Origin: Flavobacterium hankyongi
Lineage (GTDB): Bacteria > Bacteroidota > Bacteroidia > Flavobacteriales > Flavobacteriaceae
Length of the DNA stretch: 64,000 nt
Direction: 5' to 3'
Assembly (NCBI RefSeq): GCF_036840915.1
Contig: NZ_CP085725.1
Span: 2,108,001 to 2,172,000, forward strand
The translations under genes were made by a program, and so were the position numbers. Numbering within the stretch: the stretch's first letter is position 1; every line of letters starts with the position of its first letter. This document shows, in pieces, positions 9,160 to 17,981 of this stretch. Below the pieces are notes generated by a model, which was not told where the DNA came from, searched no databases, and saw nothing but the letters and a program-made list of their open reading frames with translations.

Positions 9160-9693
9160 ATGAGAAAAATTGAGAATAGCGAATTAGACCGAAAATCGAT
9201 AGAAGAATTTAAAGAAGCAAAAAAAACTCCTATTATTGTAGTTCTTGATGACATAAGAAGTTTACATAATATTGGATCTGTATTTAGAACTAGTGACGCT
9301 TTTTTAATCGAAAAAATATATCTCTGCGGTATTACTGCCACTCCACCCAACAAAGAAATTAACAAAACTGCTCTTGGAGCAACCGATACTGTAACATGGG
9401 AATACAAAAAAGATGTACTTGAAGTTATCCAAGATTTAAAATCCCAAAACATTGACGTGTTTGCAATCGAACAAGTTGAAGGAGCTATTTTTCTGGACAA
9501 CTTTGAGGTTGAAAATAACAAAAAATATGCATTAGTTTTTGGCAATGAAGTATTTGGAGTTAATCAAGAAGCTGTAAAAATGTGTGATGGCGCAATTGAG
9601 ATTCCTCAATTAGGAACTAAACACTCCTTAAACATTTCTGTAAGTACTGGAATCGTAATTTGGGATTTGTTTTGTAAACTTAAAACCGTTTAA
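9160..9693 (+). CDS. SpoU/TrmH-family RNA 2'-O-methyltransferase
   Basis: SAM-dependent methylation of a tRNA or rRNA ribose. The 177-residue SPOUT domain carries all three motifs: NIGSVFRT (motif 1, with the catalytic-region Arg), ALVFGNEVFGV (motif 2) and IPQLGTKHSLNISVSTGI (motif 3, forming the knotted SAM site). There is no extra N-terminal substrate-binding domain, so the target is probably a tRNA, but this cannot be decided from sequence. Its last 4 bases overlap the end of the convergent folK-dNK gene. Confidence 0.9.
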   Translation: MRKIENSELDRKSIEEFKEAKKTPIIVVLDDIRSLHNIGSVFRTSDAFLIEKIYLCGITATPPNKEINKTALGATDTVTWEYKKDVLEVIQDLKSQNIDVFAIEQVEGAIFLDNFEVENNKKYALVFGNEVFGVNQEAVKMCDGAIEIPQLGTKHSLNISVSTGIVIWDLFCKLKTV

Positions 9694-10826
9694 CTGTCTA
9701 ATTTTTCTTGAATTGCATCTAGAACTTTGATGTAATCTGTTTGCTTTTTCACAAAATCATATTCAGAAACATCGATAACTAATACATTCAAATCGGTTTG
9801 AGTTTTTATATAATCTAAATATCCTTGATTGATTTTCTCAAGATATTCACCTGGGATTTCCTGTTCGTAACTCCTACCTCTTTTTTTGATATTTTTCAAA
9901 AGTCTGTCAGTATTTTGGTATAAATACACATACAAATCAGGCTTAGGCATTTCTTTATATATAATATCAAACAATGTTTTGTACAATCTAAATTCATCTT
10001 CCTGCAATGTTACTTTGGCAAAAATCAAAGATTTAAAAATATGGTAATCTGCAACAACAAAATCTTTGAACAAATCGAACTGTGATAAATCATCGGCCAG
10101 TTGCTGATAACGATCTGCAAGAAAAGACATTTCCAACGGAAATGCATAACGCCCTTGATCTTTATAAAACTTTGGTAAAAAAGGGTTATCTGCAAAGCGC
10201 TCTAAAACCAACTTAGCATTAAAATCTTCAGATATCCTAGTAGCCAATGTTGTTTTACCAGCACCAATATTTCCTTCAATCGCAATATAGTTAAGGAGAT
10301 TGATACTGTATTTTTTTGTAGGCAAAATTAAATCCCCAACAACTTCACACTTACTCTCATCTTCACAACTTCTATAAAGTTGTTCTATTGATTGATGTAA
10401 AACTGGATGATTATAATCGATTTTCAAATCTAACAAAGGTAAAAGAACGAACTTCCTGAATTGCATTTGCGAATGTGGCACTTGTAAATGGTCGGTTTGA
10501 ACAACCAAGTCCTCAATCATGATGATATCAATATCTATAACCCTAGCTTCATATAAATCTGTTCTTTTTCTAAAACGTCCTAATTCTTTTTCAATATTGG
10601 CAATTTTTTTTAGAATTTTTTCTGCTGAAAAAGAAGTATGAACGAGTAATGCACAGTTATAAAAATCATCACTTTCAAAACCCCAAGCTGGGGTTTCATA
10701 TAACTTAGAAACACGCAAAACCAACCCAATATTCTCATGAATTAATTGGATACAATTTTGAATGTTCTCTAACCGATTTCCTATGTTGCTTCCTAACGAA
10801 AGCACAACATTTTGCTGCCTGCTCAT
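9690..10826 (-). CDS. folK: Bifunctional HPPK (FolK) - deoxynucleoside kinase fusion
   Basis: 378 residues from the ATG at 10826 (a GTG lies 9 bases upstream in frame). The N-terminal HPPK domain (about 5-165) makes the pyrophosphorylated pterin for folate synthesis: it has SLGSNIGNR, and RVIDIDII with Mg-binding Asp98 and Asp100. The C-terminal deoxynucleoside kinase (about 180-378) has the P-loop GNIGAGKT (185-192), ERFADNPFLPKFY, FLADRYQQ and a lid-like KRGRSYEQ, resembling deoxyadenosine/deoxyguanosine kinases. From memory, such HPPK-dNK fusions occur in Flavobacterium and Polaribacter, with dA specificity reported; dA as substrate here is inferred. Both halves look intact. Confidence 0.93.
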   Translation of the reverse strand: MSRQQNVVLSLGSNIGNRLENIQNCIQLIHENIGLVLRVSKLYETPAWGFESDDFYNCALLVHTSFSAEKILKKIANIEKELGRFRKRTDLYEARVIDIDIIMIEDLVVQTDHLQVPHSQMQFRKFVLLPLLDLKIDYNHPVLHQSIEQLYRSCEDESKCEVVGDLILPTKKYSINLLNYIAIEGNIGAGKTTLATRISEDFNAKLVLERFADNPFLPKFYKDQGRYAFPLEMSFLADRYQQLADDLSQFDLFKDFVVADYHIFKSLIFAKVTLQEDEFRLYKTLFDIIYKEMPKPDLYVYLYQNTDRLLKNIKKRGRSYEQEIPGEYLEKINQGYLDYIKTQTDLNVLVIDVSEYDFVKKQTDYIKVLDAIQEKLDS

Positions 10827-10948
10827 AACCACCACAAATTAACTAAAAAGAATTGTAGAATGACAGCATATTCCTTAAGCTGTTAATAACTATTTTTTAA
10901 TGTAACATTTTCTAAAAAAACATACTAATGTTTAAAAAATAATTTGAT

Positions 10949-12727
10949 ATGAATTTTTTAAAGAATGTTTTATCTACAGTTGTAGGTATTTTTATTTTTT
11001 TCTTTGCGTTTTTCTTCTTCATAATATTGTTAGGAGCATTACTTGGAGGTGAAGAAAAAATTGAGGTAAAAAATAAATCGGTTATTGAGCTTGATTTAGC
11101 CAAAGTAACTAATGATTATGGAGGGAAGTTTAACTATAAAGACATGCCTTTCCTAAATGACAAAGCAGAAAAAGAAGGTTTGTCTGATGTAATAAAAGCC
11201 ATCGAAATTGCCTCAAAAGACAGCAAAATTGAAGGTATTTCTATACTGAACAATCCACTTAATCTTGGGGTTGCTCAAACAAAAGCGCTTCGTGATGAAT
11301 TAGAAAAATTCAAAAAATCAGGCAAATTTGTGGTTGCATACAGCAATGTAATGACTCAAAAAGAATACTATTTAAATTCAGTTGCTTCAAAGGTATTTTT
11401 GAACCCAGTAGGAGAAGTAGATTTTAAAGGTCTTTCTAGTTCAATTCTATACATGAAAGATTTCCAGGATAAATCTGGAATTAAAATGGAAGTTATTCGT
11501 CATGGAAAATATAAAAGTGCTGTAGAGCCTTTCTTGACAAACACAATGAGTCCAGAAAATCGTGAGCAAATAACAACTTTTTTAAATTCTATTTGGAGTT
11601 CAATTGTGCAAGATATTTCTAAATCAAGAAATATACCTGTTGAAAAACTAAACAGTATTGCTTCTGAATTATCAGCTAGAACCCCACAATTAGCTTTAGA
11701 AAATAAGCTGGTAGATGTTATAGCTTATGAAGATAAATATCATGATTACATCAAAAGTGTAATTGGCATAAAAGATCAAAAAGAAAATTACAACAAAATT
11801 TCAATTTTAGATTATGCTGAAAGCACAGTAGAAGATGAAACTTTTTCAAGTAAAGACAAAATTGCAATCATTTATGCTCAAGGTGAAATCACAAGTGGCG
11901 AAGGAGATGTAAATGAAATAGGTGAAGGTTCTATGCGTCGTGCTCTAGAAGAAGCTCGTGAAGATGATGATATAAAAGCTATTGTTTTAAGAGTAGACAG
12001 TCCAGGTGGAAGTGCTTTGACGTCTGATTTGATTTGGAGAGAGATCGAATTGACTAAAAAAGTGAAACCAGTGGTTGTTTCCATGGGTAATTTAGCCGCT
12101 TCAGGAGGTTATTACATTTCATGTAATGCTAATAAAATTTTCGCAGAATCATCAACAATCACAGGCTCGATAGGGGTTTTTGGAATGTTACCTAATTTCC
12201 ACGGTATTGCTTCAAAATACGGATTCAACTCTGAAATGGTAGAAACGCATAAAAACGCTGGTGGATATGACCCATTCCAACCAATAGATAATGATTTTAA
12301 AAACTTTACTCAAGAAGGTGTAGAAAGTATTTACAAAACATTTGTATCAAGAGTTGCTGCTGGTCGTAAAATGACATTTGAGCAAGTAGATGCTATTGCT
12401 CAAGGTAGAGTTTGGAGTGGAACCGATGCTTTAAAACTGGGATTGGTAGATAAAATTGGAGGAATGGACGATGCCATTGCATATGCAGCATCATTAGTTA
12501 ATGTAAAAGATTATGCAACGGTAGATTATCCAGAATATGAAAAGGATATTGACTCTTTCTTTGGAGGCAATGGTTTCTTTAGCTCTTTAGGACTTTTCCA
12601 ATCGACTGAAACGCTACTAAAAGAAGAACTAGGTGAAGAAAACTACCAAATGATTCAAAACATTAAAAGTCTAAATTCTAAAAAAGGTGTGCAAGCCATT
12701 ATGCCTTTCGAAGTAAATATCAACTAA
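10949..12727 (+). CDS. sppA: Signal peptide peptidase SppA (67 kDa type)
   Basis: Membrane-bound Ser-Lys protease that degrades cleaved signal peptides. It has 592 residues: a single very hydrophobic N-terminal anchor (about 9-31) followed by two S49 domains. As in E. coli SppA, the catalytic dyad is split: the Lys in the N-terminal domain (Lys189 in HGKYKSAVEPF) and the nucleophile in the C-terminal domain (Ser385 in LAASGGYY). The DSPGGSA and TGSIGVFG segments are intact. A near-consensus -7 TAATTTG (10940-10946) lies just upstream of the ATG, and a terminator follows 20 bases after the stop, so it is probably monocistronic. Confidence 0.95.
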   Translation: MNFLKNVLSTVVGIFIFFFAFFFFIILLGALLGGEEKIEVKNKSVIELDLAKVTNDYGGKFNYKDMPFLNDKAEKEGLSDVIKAIEIASKDSKIEGISILNNPLNLGVAQTKALRDELEKFKKSGKFVVAYSNVMTQKEYYLNSVASKVFLNPVGEVDFKGLSSSILYMKDFQDKSGIKMEVIRHGKYKSAVEPFLTNTMSPENREQITTFLNSIWSSIVQDISKSRNIPVEKLNSIASELSARTPQLALENKLVDVIAYEDKYHDYIKSVIGIKDQKENYNKISILDYAESTVEDETFSSKDKIAIIYAQGEITSGEGDVNEIGEGSMRRALEEAREDDDIKAIVLRVDSPGGSALTSDLIWREIELTKKVKPVVVSMGNLAASGGYYISCNANKIFAESSTITGSIGVFGMLPNFHGIASKYGFNSEMVETHKNAGGYDPFQPIDNDFKNFTQEGVESIYKTFVSRVAAGRKMTFEQVDAIAQGRVWSGTDALKLGLVDKIGGMDDAIAYAASLVNVKDYATVDYPEYEKDIDSFFGGNGFFSSLGLFQSTETLLKEELGEENYQMIQNIKSLNSKKGVQAIMPFEVNIN

Positions 12728-12747
12728 ACTAATACTATTCAACTTTT

Positions 12748-12779
12748 AAATCCGTTCTATATTTAGGACGGATTTTTTT
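12748..12779 (+). terminator. Terminator after sppA
   Basis: Stem AAATCCGT (12748-12755) with ACGGATTT (12768-12775) and a T run to 12779. Confidence 0.88.
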
Positions 12780-12814
12780 ATGAAAACTTTACACATCAAA
12801 TACATGATAAATAG

Positions 12815-12822
12815 TATTTTTG
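12815..12822 (+). promoter_or_regulatory. -7 element of the AsmA-like gene
   Basis: TATTTTTG fits TAnnTTTG, 50 bases before the ATG at 12873. No clear TTG at consensus distance. Confidence 0.5.
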
Positions 12823-12872
12823 TAAGAAGAGTTACATTGAACACCCATTTCTAAAACATAAATTCAATAGCA

Positions 12873-15512
12873 ATGAAAAAGAAAATTTTAATAGGCATAG
12901 GCATTTTTCTATTAGTTACAATAGTAAGTTTAGCAGCAATCCCTATATTTTTTAAAGATCAGATAAAAGCTAAAATCGAGCAAAGCATCAATGAAAATGT
13001 TGATGCCAAGGTAACTTTTGATGACGCTACTTTGAGTTTATTTAAAAACTTCCCTAATGCAAACGTGGGGATTGAAAAACTTATCATCATAAACAAAGCA
13101 CCTTTTGTTGGTGATACTTTAGTTGCTTTTGAGGAATTAAACCTTCAAATGTCGGTTGCCGAATTATTTAACGGCGAAAATGAACCAATGACCTTAAAAG
13201 CTATTTCGGTTAAAAAAGGAAAAGCTAATATTCTTTTTAACAAGGATGGCGTTGGAAATTTCGACATCGCAATTAAGGATAATAAACCAAAAGAAGAAAC
13301 TAAAGAAAGTAAACCTTTCTCTATGAACATCCAGAATTATGAAGTTGAAAATTTCAAATTCAAATATTATGATGAACGTTCTAAAATCAAATTAGTTTTA
13401 AGCGAATTGAACCATACTGGAAAAGGAAATTTTGCTTCTGAAGTTTTAGATTTAGATACAAAATCGACAACTAAAATATCGTTAGACATGGATAAAATGA
13501 ACTACATGAAAAATGTAGCCATTAGTCTTGATGCTGTTTTGGGAATAGATTTAAAGAAAAGCAAATATACTTTTAAAGATAACAAAGCGAAGATTAACGA
13601 ACTTCCGTTAGAATTTAATGGATTCATTCAACTTTTAGAAGAAGGTCAGGAGTATGACTTAACTTTTAAAACCCCCACTTCTTCATTTAAAAACTTTTTA
13701 GGATTAATTCCTTCTGCTTATGCAAGTAATATCGAAACTGTAAAAACATCTGGGGATTTTACTGTAAACGGAAAAGTAAAAGGTCAACTTACTGACAATA
13801 CTGTTCCTAAATTCAACATTGCAATTGCATCAAACAATGCTTCTTTCCAATATCCTGATTTACCAAAATCAGTGCAAAACATCGTAATTGATACTAAAAT
13901 CATCAATGAAACAGGATTAATAGCAGACACTTATGTGAACTTAGATCAACTTTCGTTCAAAATAGACCAAGACGTATTTAGTGCGAAAGCAAATATTAGA
14001 AATGCCATGACAAACGCCTTGGTAAATGCTTCATTAAAAGGAACCATTAACCTTTCTAATTTTTCTAAAGCTTACCCAGTTAAGTTAGACCAACCTTTAT
14101 CAGGAATTTTAAATGCTGATGTAACGACTAAGTTCGATATGCAATCTGTAGAAAAAAGTCAGTATCAAAATATTCAAAATTCTGGAATGATGACTTTGAC
14201 TGGTTTTAATTATGCCGGACCAGAAATGGCTAAACCAGTTCAAATTCAGAAAGCAGCTGTAGCTTTCAATACTAGCCAAATAAAACTGAATCAATTAGAC
14301 ATGAAAACTGGAGGGTCCGACATTCATGTAAATGGAACATTAGACAACTTCTATGGTTTCTTATTCAGAAATCAAATCCTGAAAGGTAATTTCAACATGA
14401 ATTCCAATCAGTTTTTAGTTGCTGATTTCATGGAACCTGCTTCATCAACTGCTAAAAAACCAGCTGAAGAATCTTCTTCAAAATCAGGTTCAGGAAGTGG
14501 TGCAAAAAAAGAAGCTGTAAAAATTCCAGCATTTTTAGATTGTGCAATATCAGCAAAAGCAAACACTGTTGTTTATGACAATCTTACATTAAAACAAGTT
14601 TCTGGAAAAATGATTATTCGTGATCAGGCAGTAACGCTTCAGGATGTAAAAACAAATATTTTTGATGGTCAAATAGGATTTAATGGTGTAGTTTCTACCA
14701 AAGAAAAAACACCTAAATTCAATATGAATCTAAACCTAGACAAAGTTGATATTGGAAAATCATTCACACAATTAGACATGCTTAAAGCCATTGCCCCAAT
14801 AGCAGGTGCCGTAAGTGGTAAATTAAACTCTAACATAAAACTTAACGGTAATCTTGACGCTGTAGAAATGACGCCAGTTTTATCTACACTTACAGGAGAT
14901 TTATTGGGACAATTGTTATCAACAACTGTAAATTCAAACAATTCAGAAATGTTAACTGCGTTGACTTCTCAATTTAAGTTTATAGACTTAAAAAAATTGA
15001 ATTTAAATGATATTAAAGCGGCCATTTCATTTGATGAAGGAAAAGTAGTTGTAAAACCTTTCAAAATTAAATATCAAGATATCACTGCAGAAGTTGGAGG
15101 AGCACATGGCTTTGACCAAAGCATGAAATACAACATCAAAATGGATGTGCCAGCAAAATATCTAGGCGGTGAAGTAAATAAACTATTAAGCAAATTAACG
15201 CCAGCTGATCAGGCTAAAATAGAAAGTGTTCCTGTTACTGCATTAATGACTGGAAATTTTAAAAGTCCAAAAATTAGTACTGACATGAAGCAAGCAACAA
15301 CAAACTTGGCTTCACAAATTGTACAAATGCAAAAAGACAAGTTACTAAATCAAGGCACAGGTGCATTATCTAACATTTTAGGAGGCGGTAAAAAGAATAC
15401 AGCAGATACAACAAAAACTGCAGATCCTAAAAAAGATGCGATAAAAAATACTGCAAATCAAGTGTTGGACGGGTTATTTAAAAAGAAAAAGCCTGCACAG
15501 CAGACTCCATAA
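12873..15512 (+). CDS. AsmA-family protein
   Basis: 879-residue envelope protein with one N-terminal transmembrane anchor (residues 5-25), a long periplasmic beta-rich region and an AsmA-like C-terminal domain (roughly 640-830, including DIGKSFTQLDMLKAIAPIAG). AsmA/TamB relatives form bridge-like beta structures thought to move phospholipids between membranes or to help envelope assembly; that role is family knowledge, not shown here. Low-complexity Ser/Lys linker near residue 535 and a Lys-rich tail (KKKKPAQQTP). It is a single-gene unit, with a bidirectional terminator separating it from the convergent DUF2797 gene. Confidence 0.88.
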   Translation: MKKKILIGIGIFLLVTIVSLAAIPIFFKDQIKAKIEQSINENVDAKVTFDDATLSLFKNFPNANVGIEKLIIINKAPFVGDTLVAFEELNLQMSVAELFNGENEPMTLKAISVKKGKANILFNKDGVGNFDIAIKDNKPKEETKESKPFSMNIQNYEVENFKFKYYDERSKIKLVLSELNHTGKGNFASEVLDLDTKSTTKISLDMDKMNYMKNVAISLDAVLGIDLKKSKYTFKDNKAKINELPLEFNGFIQLLEEGQEYDLTFKTPTSSFKNFLGLIPSAYASNIETVKTSGDFTVNGKVKGQLTDNTVPKFNIAIASNNASFQYPDLPKSVQNIVIDTKIINETGLIADTYVNLDQLSFKIDQDVFSAKANIRNAMTNALVNASLKGTINLSNFSKAYPVKLDQPLSGILNADVTTKFDMQSVEKSQYQNIQNSGMMTLTGFNYAGPEMAKPVQIQKAAVAFNTSQIKLNQLDMKTGGSDIHVNGTLDNFYGFLFRNQILKGNFNMNSNQFLVADFMEPASSTAKKPAEESSSKSGSGSGAKKEAVKIPAFLDCAISAKANTVVYDNLTLKQVSGKMIIRDQAVTLQDVKTNIFDGQIGFNGVVSTKEKTPKFNMNLNLDKVDIGKSFTQLDMLKAIAPIAGAVSGKLNSNIKLNGNLDAVEMTPVLSTLTGDLLGQLLSTTVNSNNSEMLTALTSQFKFIDLKKLNLNDIKAAISFDEGKVVVKPFKIKYQDITAEVGGAHGFDQSMKYNIKMDVPAKYLGGEVNKLLSKLTPADQAKIESVPVTALMTGNFKSPKISTDMKQATTNLASQIVQMQKDKLLNQGTGALSNILGGGKKNTADTTKTADPKKDAIKNTANQVLDGLFKKKKPAQQTP

Positions 15513-15513
15513 T

Positions 15514-15541
15514 AAAAAAGCTCCTCAAAAGGAGCTTTTTT
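15514..15541. terminator. Bidirectional terminator between AsmA-like and DUF2797 genes
   Basis: AAAAAGCTCCT / AGGAGCTTTTT hairpin (15515-15525 with 15530-15540) and a 4-base loop. It has A and T runs on both sides, so it can serve both convergent genes. Confidence 0.9.
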
Positions 15542-15542
15542 A

Positions 15543-16337
15543 TTATATATCAATTTTTACAACATATCCCTCAAACGTTCGAATATTAAAAACGGTACCA
15601 TCCTCAAAAATAAGATACTGCCCTTTTATACCAGATAATTTACCAGAATATACAGGTGATTTATCTAAATTTAAACTTGCTACTTTGGCAGGATAATTTA
15701 CTACTGGATAATGCATCTCGAAAAGTTCTTCTTTGGTGCTTTCAAAAAATTCTTCGACTTCTTTAGGCAACCATTTTTTTACTTTTAGCCTTTCTTCGAA
15801 CAAATCTGTTTTAAGAATTTCATTTTTTAGCATTTTTTGCCAATGTGTTTTATCTGTAAAATGATCTTTTAAAGCAACCTCAGTAATTCCTGCTAAATAA
15901 CGATTAGGGACTTCAACAATAGGAATAGCTTGTTCTGCTCCTTGATCTATCCAGCGAGTAGGAACTTGTGTTTTTCTTGTCACTCCTACTTTTACTTCGC
16001 TCGAAACGGCCAAATACACAATATGAGGCTGTAACTGAACCCTTTTTTCGTACTCTAAATCACGATCTTCTATATCCAAATGAGCTGTACTCAATTCGGG
16101 TTTCATGATCCAATCTCCTGCCGAAGCGCTTCCCATAAAACAGTCATAACAAAATCCTTGACGAAATATTTTTTTCTTTTTACCACATTCTAAACATTGA
16201 TAACCTTGAAATGAAATTTCTAATTCCTTTCCAAGTAATTGATTTACATTCAAAAAACTATTTTCAAACACCAAATAATACTGAATAGGATTACCAAATT
16301 CGGTTTGCATTTTTGTTAAAACTCCTTCGTAAATCAT
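15543..16337 (-). CDS. DUF2797 protein with zinc-ribbon and GIY-YIG-like core
   Basis: 264 residues. An N-terminal domain holds a CxxC...CxxC zinc-binding pattern (CLECGKKKKIFRQGFCYDC, about residues 48-66). The middle reads HIVYLAVSSEVKVGVTRK with a following TRW and, later, ITEVALKDHF. The order (strand ending in Y, strand ending in VGVT, Arg helix, Glu helix) resembles the GIY-YIG nuclease core; this is my inference from pattern only. A C-terminal small beta domain follows (YSGKLSGIKGQYLIFEDG). The cellular role is unknown. Monocistronic, divergent from the GH3-like gene. Confidence 0.82.
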   Translation of the reverse strand: MIYEGVLTKMQTEFGNPIQYYLVFENSFLNVNQLLGKELEISFQGYQCLECGKKKKIFRQGFCYDCFMGSASAGDWIMKPELSTAHLDIEDRDLEYEKRVQLQPHIVYLAVSSEVKVGVTRKTQVPTRWIDQGAEQAIPIVEVPNRYLAGITEVALKDHFTDKTHWQKMLKNEILKTDLFEERLKVKKWLPKEVEEFFESTKEELFEMHYPVVNYPAKVASLNLDKSPVYSGKLSGIKGQYLIFEDGTVFNIRTFEGYVVKIDI

Positions 16338-16372
16338 CTGTTATTTAGATTTTATATTTTATATTTAATTTC

Positions 16373-16380
16373 TATTTTTG
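16373..16380 (+). promoter_or_regulatory. -7 element of the GH3-like gene
   Basis: TATTTTTG fits TAnnTTTG, 40 bases before the ATG at 16421; no TTG at consensus distance. Confidence 0.5.
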
Positions 16381-16420
16381 GTAAAGTTATAATTCATAAC
16401 GTTAAAATCATAATTTAAAA

Positions 16421-17932
16421 ATGCCTCTACCTATAATAAATTCTATTGCCTCTTGGGTTTTAAAACAACGTATTCATGAAATAGAGTTGTTTTTAAAATA
16501 CCCTAATGAAGTACAGGAAGAATTACTTATAAATTTAATTCGTTTAGCCGAAAATACAGTATTAGGTAAGCAATATGATTTTGAATCTGTAAAAAGCTAT
16601 CATACCTTTCAGGAGAGAGTTCCTATTTCTACATATGAAGATTTAGAACCTTTTATAGAAAGAACACGCAAGGGCGAACAAAATGTTTTTTGGAACGAAC
16701 CAATAAAATGGTTTGCCAAGTCAAGCGGAACTACAAATGCTAAAAGTAAATTTATTCCTGTAAGCGGTCAAGCCCTTGAAGATTGCCATTACAAGGCCAG
16801 TAAAGATTTACTTTGTCTATATCTAAACAATAATGAAGAATCACAATTATTTACTGGCAAGAGTTTAAGACTTGGAGGTAGTAAACAATTGTATGAAGAC
16901 AACAATACCTTTTTTGGAGATTTATCTGCAATTCTAATTGACAACATGCCTTTTTGGGCCGAATTTAGTAGTACGCCAAGCAACAAAACATCATTAATGA
17001 GCGAATGGGAAACCAAATTAATGGCGATTGTTAATGAAACAAAAAACGAAAATGTGACTAGTTTTGCTGGCGTTCCTTCATGGATGATGGTTTTACTAAA
17101 TAAAGTACTTGAAGAAACTGGTAAAACAAATTTATTTGAAGTTTGGCCAAATTTAGAAGTGTACTTTCATGGTGGCGTAAGTTTTGATCCATACAGAGAA
17201 CAATACAAAAACATTTTACCTAAAAATGACTTTAAGTATTATGAAATTTATAATGCTTCGGAAGGTTTCTTTGCTATTCAGGATTTAAACAATTCAAACG
17301 ACTTATTGTTGATGCTTGATTATGGAATTTTTTATGAGTTTATTCCAATGGATACCTTTGGTACACCTCATCAAAAAACCATACGTCTTGCCGAAGTCGA
17401 ATTAAATAAAAATTATGCGGTTGTTATAACAACCAATTCTGGTTTATGGCGTTATCTTATAGGTGACACTGTTCGCTTTACTTCTCTTAAACCTTATCGC
17501 ATAAAAGTTACTGGAAGAACCAAGCATCACATTAATGTTTTTGGTGAAGAATTAATGATTGAAAATACAGATCAAGCGTTAGCCAAAACATGTAAAACTA
17601 CCAATTCTGAAGTAGTAGACTATACTGTAGCTCCAGTTTTTATGAGTGGTAAGCAAAAAGGGGCTCATGAATGGATAATTGAATTTAGAAAACAACCAGA
17701 CGATTTATCTAAGTTTAGTCAATTACTGGATGAAAACATTCAGGCATTAAATTCTGATTACGAAGCAAAGCGATACAACAACATGACGCTAAATCCATTA
17801 ACCATAAATATTGCTCGTGAAAATCTATTTTATGATTGGTTAAAAAATCAGGACAAACTTGGAGGACAGCATAAAATTCCAAGACTTTCTAATAACCGTG
17901 ATTATTTAGAACAGTTACTTTTGTTGCAATAA
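16421..17932 (+). CDS. GH3-like acyl-adenylating enzyme
   Basis: 503-residue member of the GH3 family in the ANL adenylate-forming superfamily. In plants these enzymes adenylate jasmonate or auxin and join it to amino acids; bacterial members have mostly unknown substrates. Motifs seen: FAKSSGTTNAKSKFIPVS (ATP-phosphate loop, about residues 101-118), YEIYNASEGFFA (adenine/acyl motif), WRYLIGDTVRF (the YxxGD motif with the ribose-binding Asp) and KVTGRTKHHINVFGEEL (hinge to the C-terminal domain). Length is normal. Single-gene unit, convergent with clpX across a shared terminator. It has no linked biosynthetic genes that would indicate a substrate. Confidence 0.9.
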   Translation: MPLPIINSIASWVLKQRIHEIELFLKYPNEVQEELLINLIRLAENTVLGKQYDFESVKSYHTFQERVPISTYEDLEPFIERTRKGEQNVFWNEPIKWFAKSSGTTNAKSKFIPVSGQALEDCHYKASKDLLCLYLNNNEESQLFTGKSLRLGGSKQLYEDNNTFFGDLSAILIDNMPFWAEFSSTPSNKTSLMSEWETKLMAIVNETKNENVTSFAGVPSWMMVLLNKVLEETGKTNLFEVWPNLEVYFHGGVSFDPYREQYKNILPKNDFKYYEIYNASEGFFAIQDLNNSNDLLLMLDYGIFYEFIPMDTFGTPHQKTIRLAEVELNKNYAVVITTNSGLWRYLIGDTVRFTSLKPYRIKVTGRTKHHINVFGEELMIENTDQALAKTCKTTNSEVVDYTVAPVFMSGKQKGAHEWIIEFRKQPDDLSKFSQLLDENIQALNSDYEAKRYNNMTLNPLTINIARENLFYDWLKNQDKLGGQHKIPRLSNNRDYLEQLLLLQ

Positions 17933-17951
17933 TATCAATAATAATTTAACT

Positions 17952-17981
17952 AAAAAATCCCGCCAAAAGCGGGATTTTTTT
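17952..17981. terminator. Bidirectional terminator between GH3-like gene and clpX
   Basis: ATCCCGC (17957-17963) pairs with GCGGGAT (17969-17975) around a 5-base loop, with A6 before and T6 after, so it can act on both strands. Confidence 0.93.

Noticed and set aside
10940..10946. TAATTTG before sppA as a promoter box
   Set aside because: One base short of TAnnTTTG and without a TTG partner; mentioned in the sppA entry but not listed as a separate promoter.
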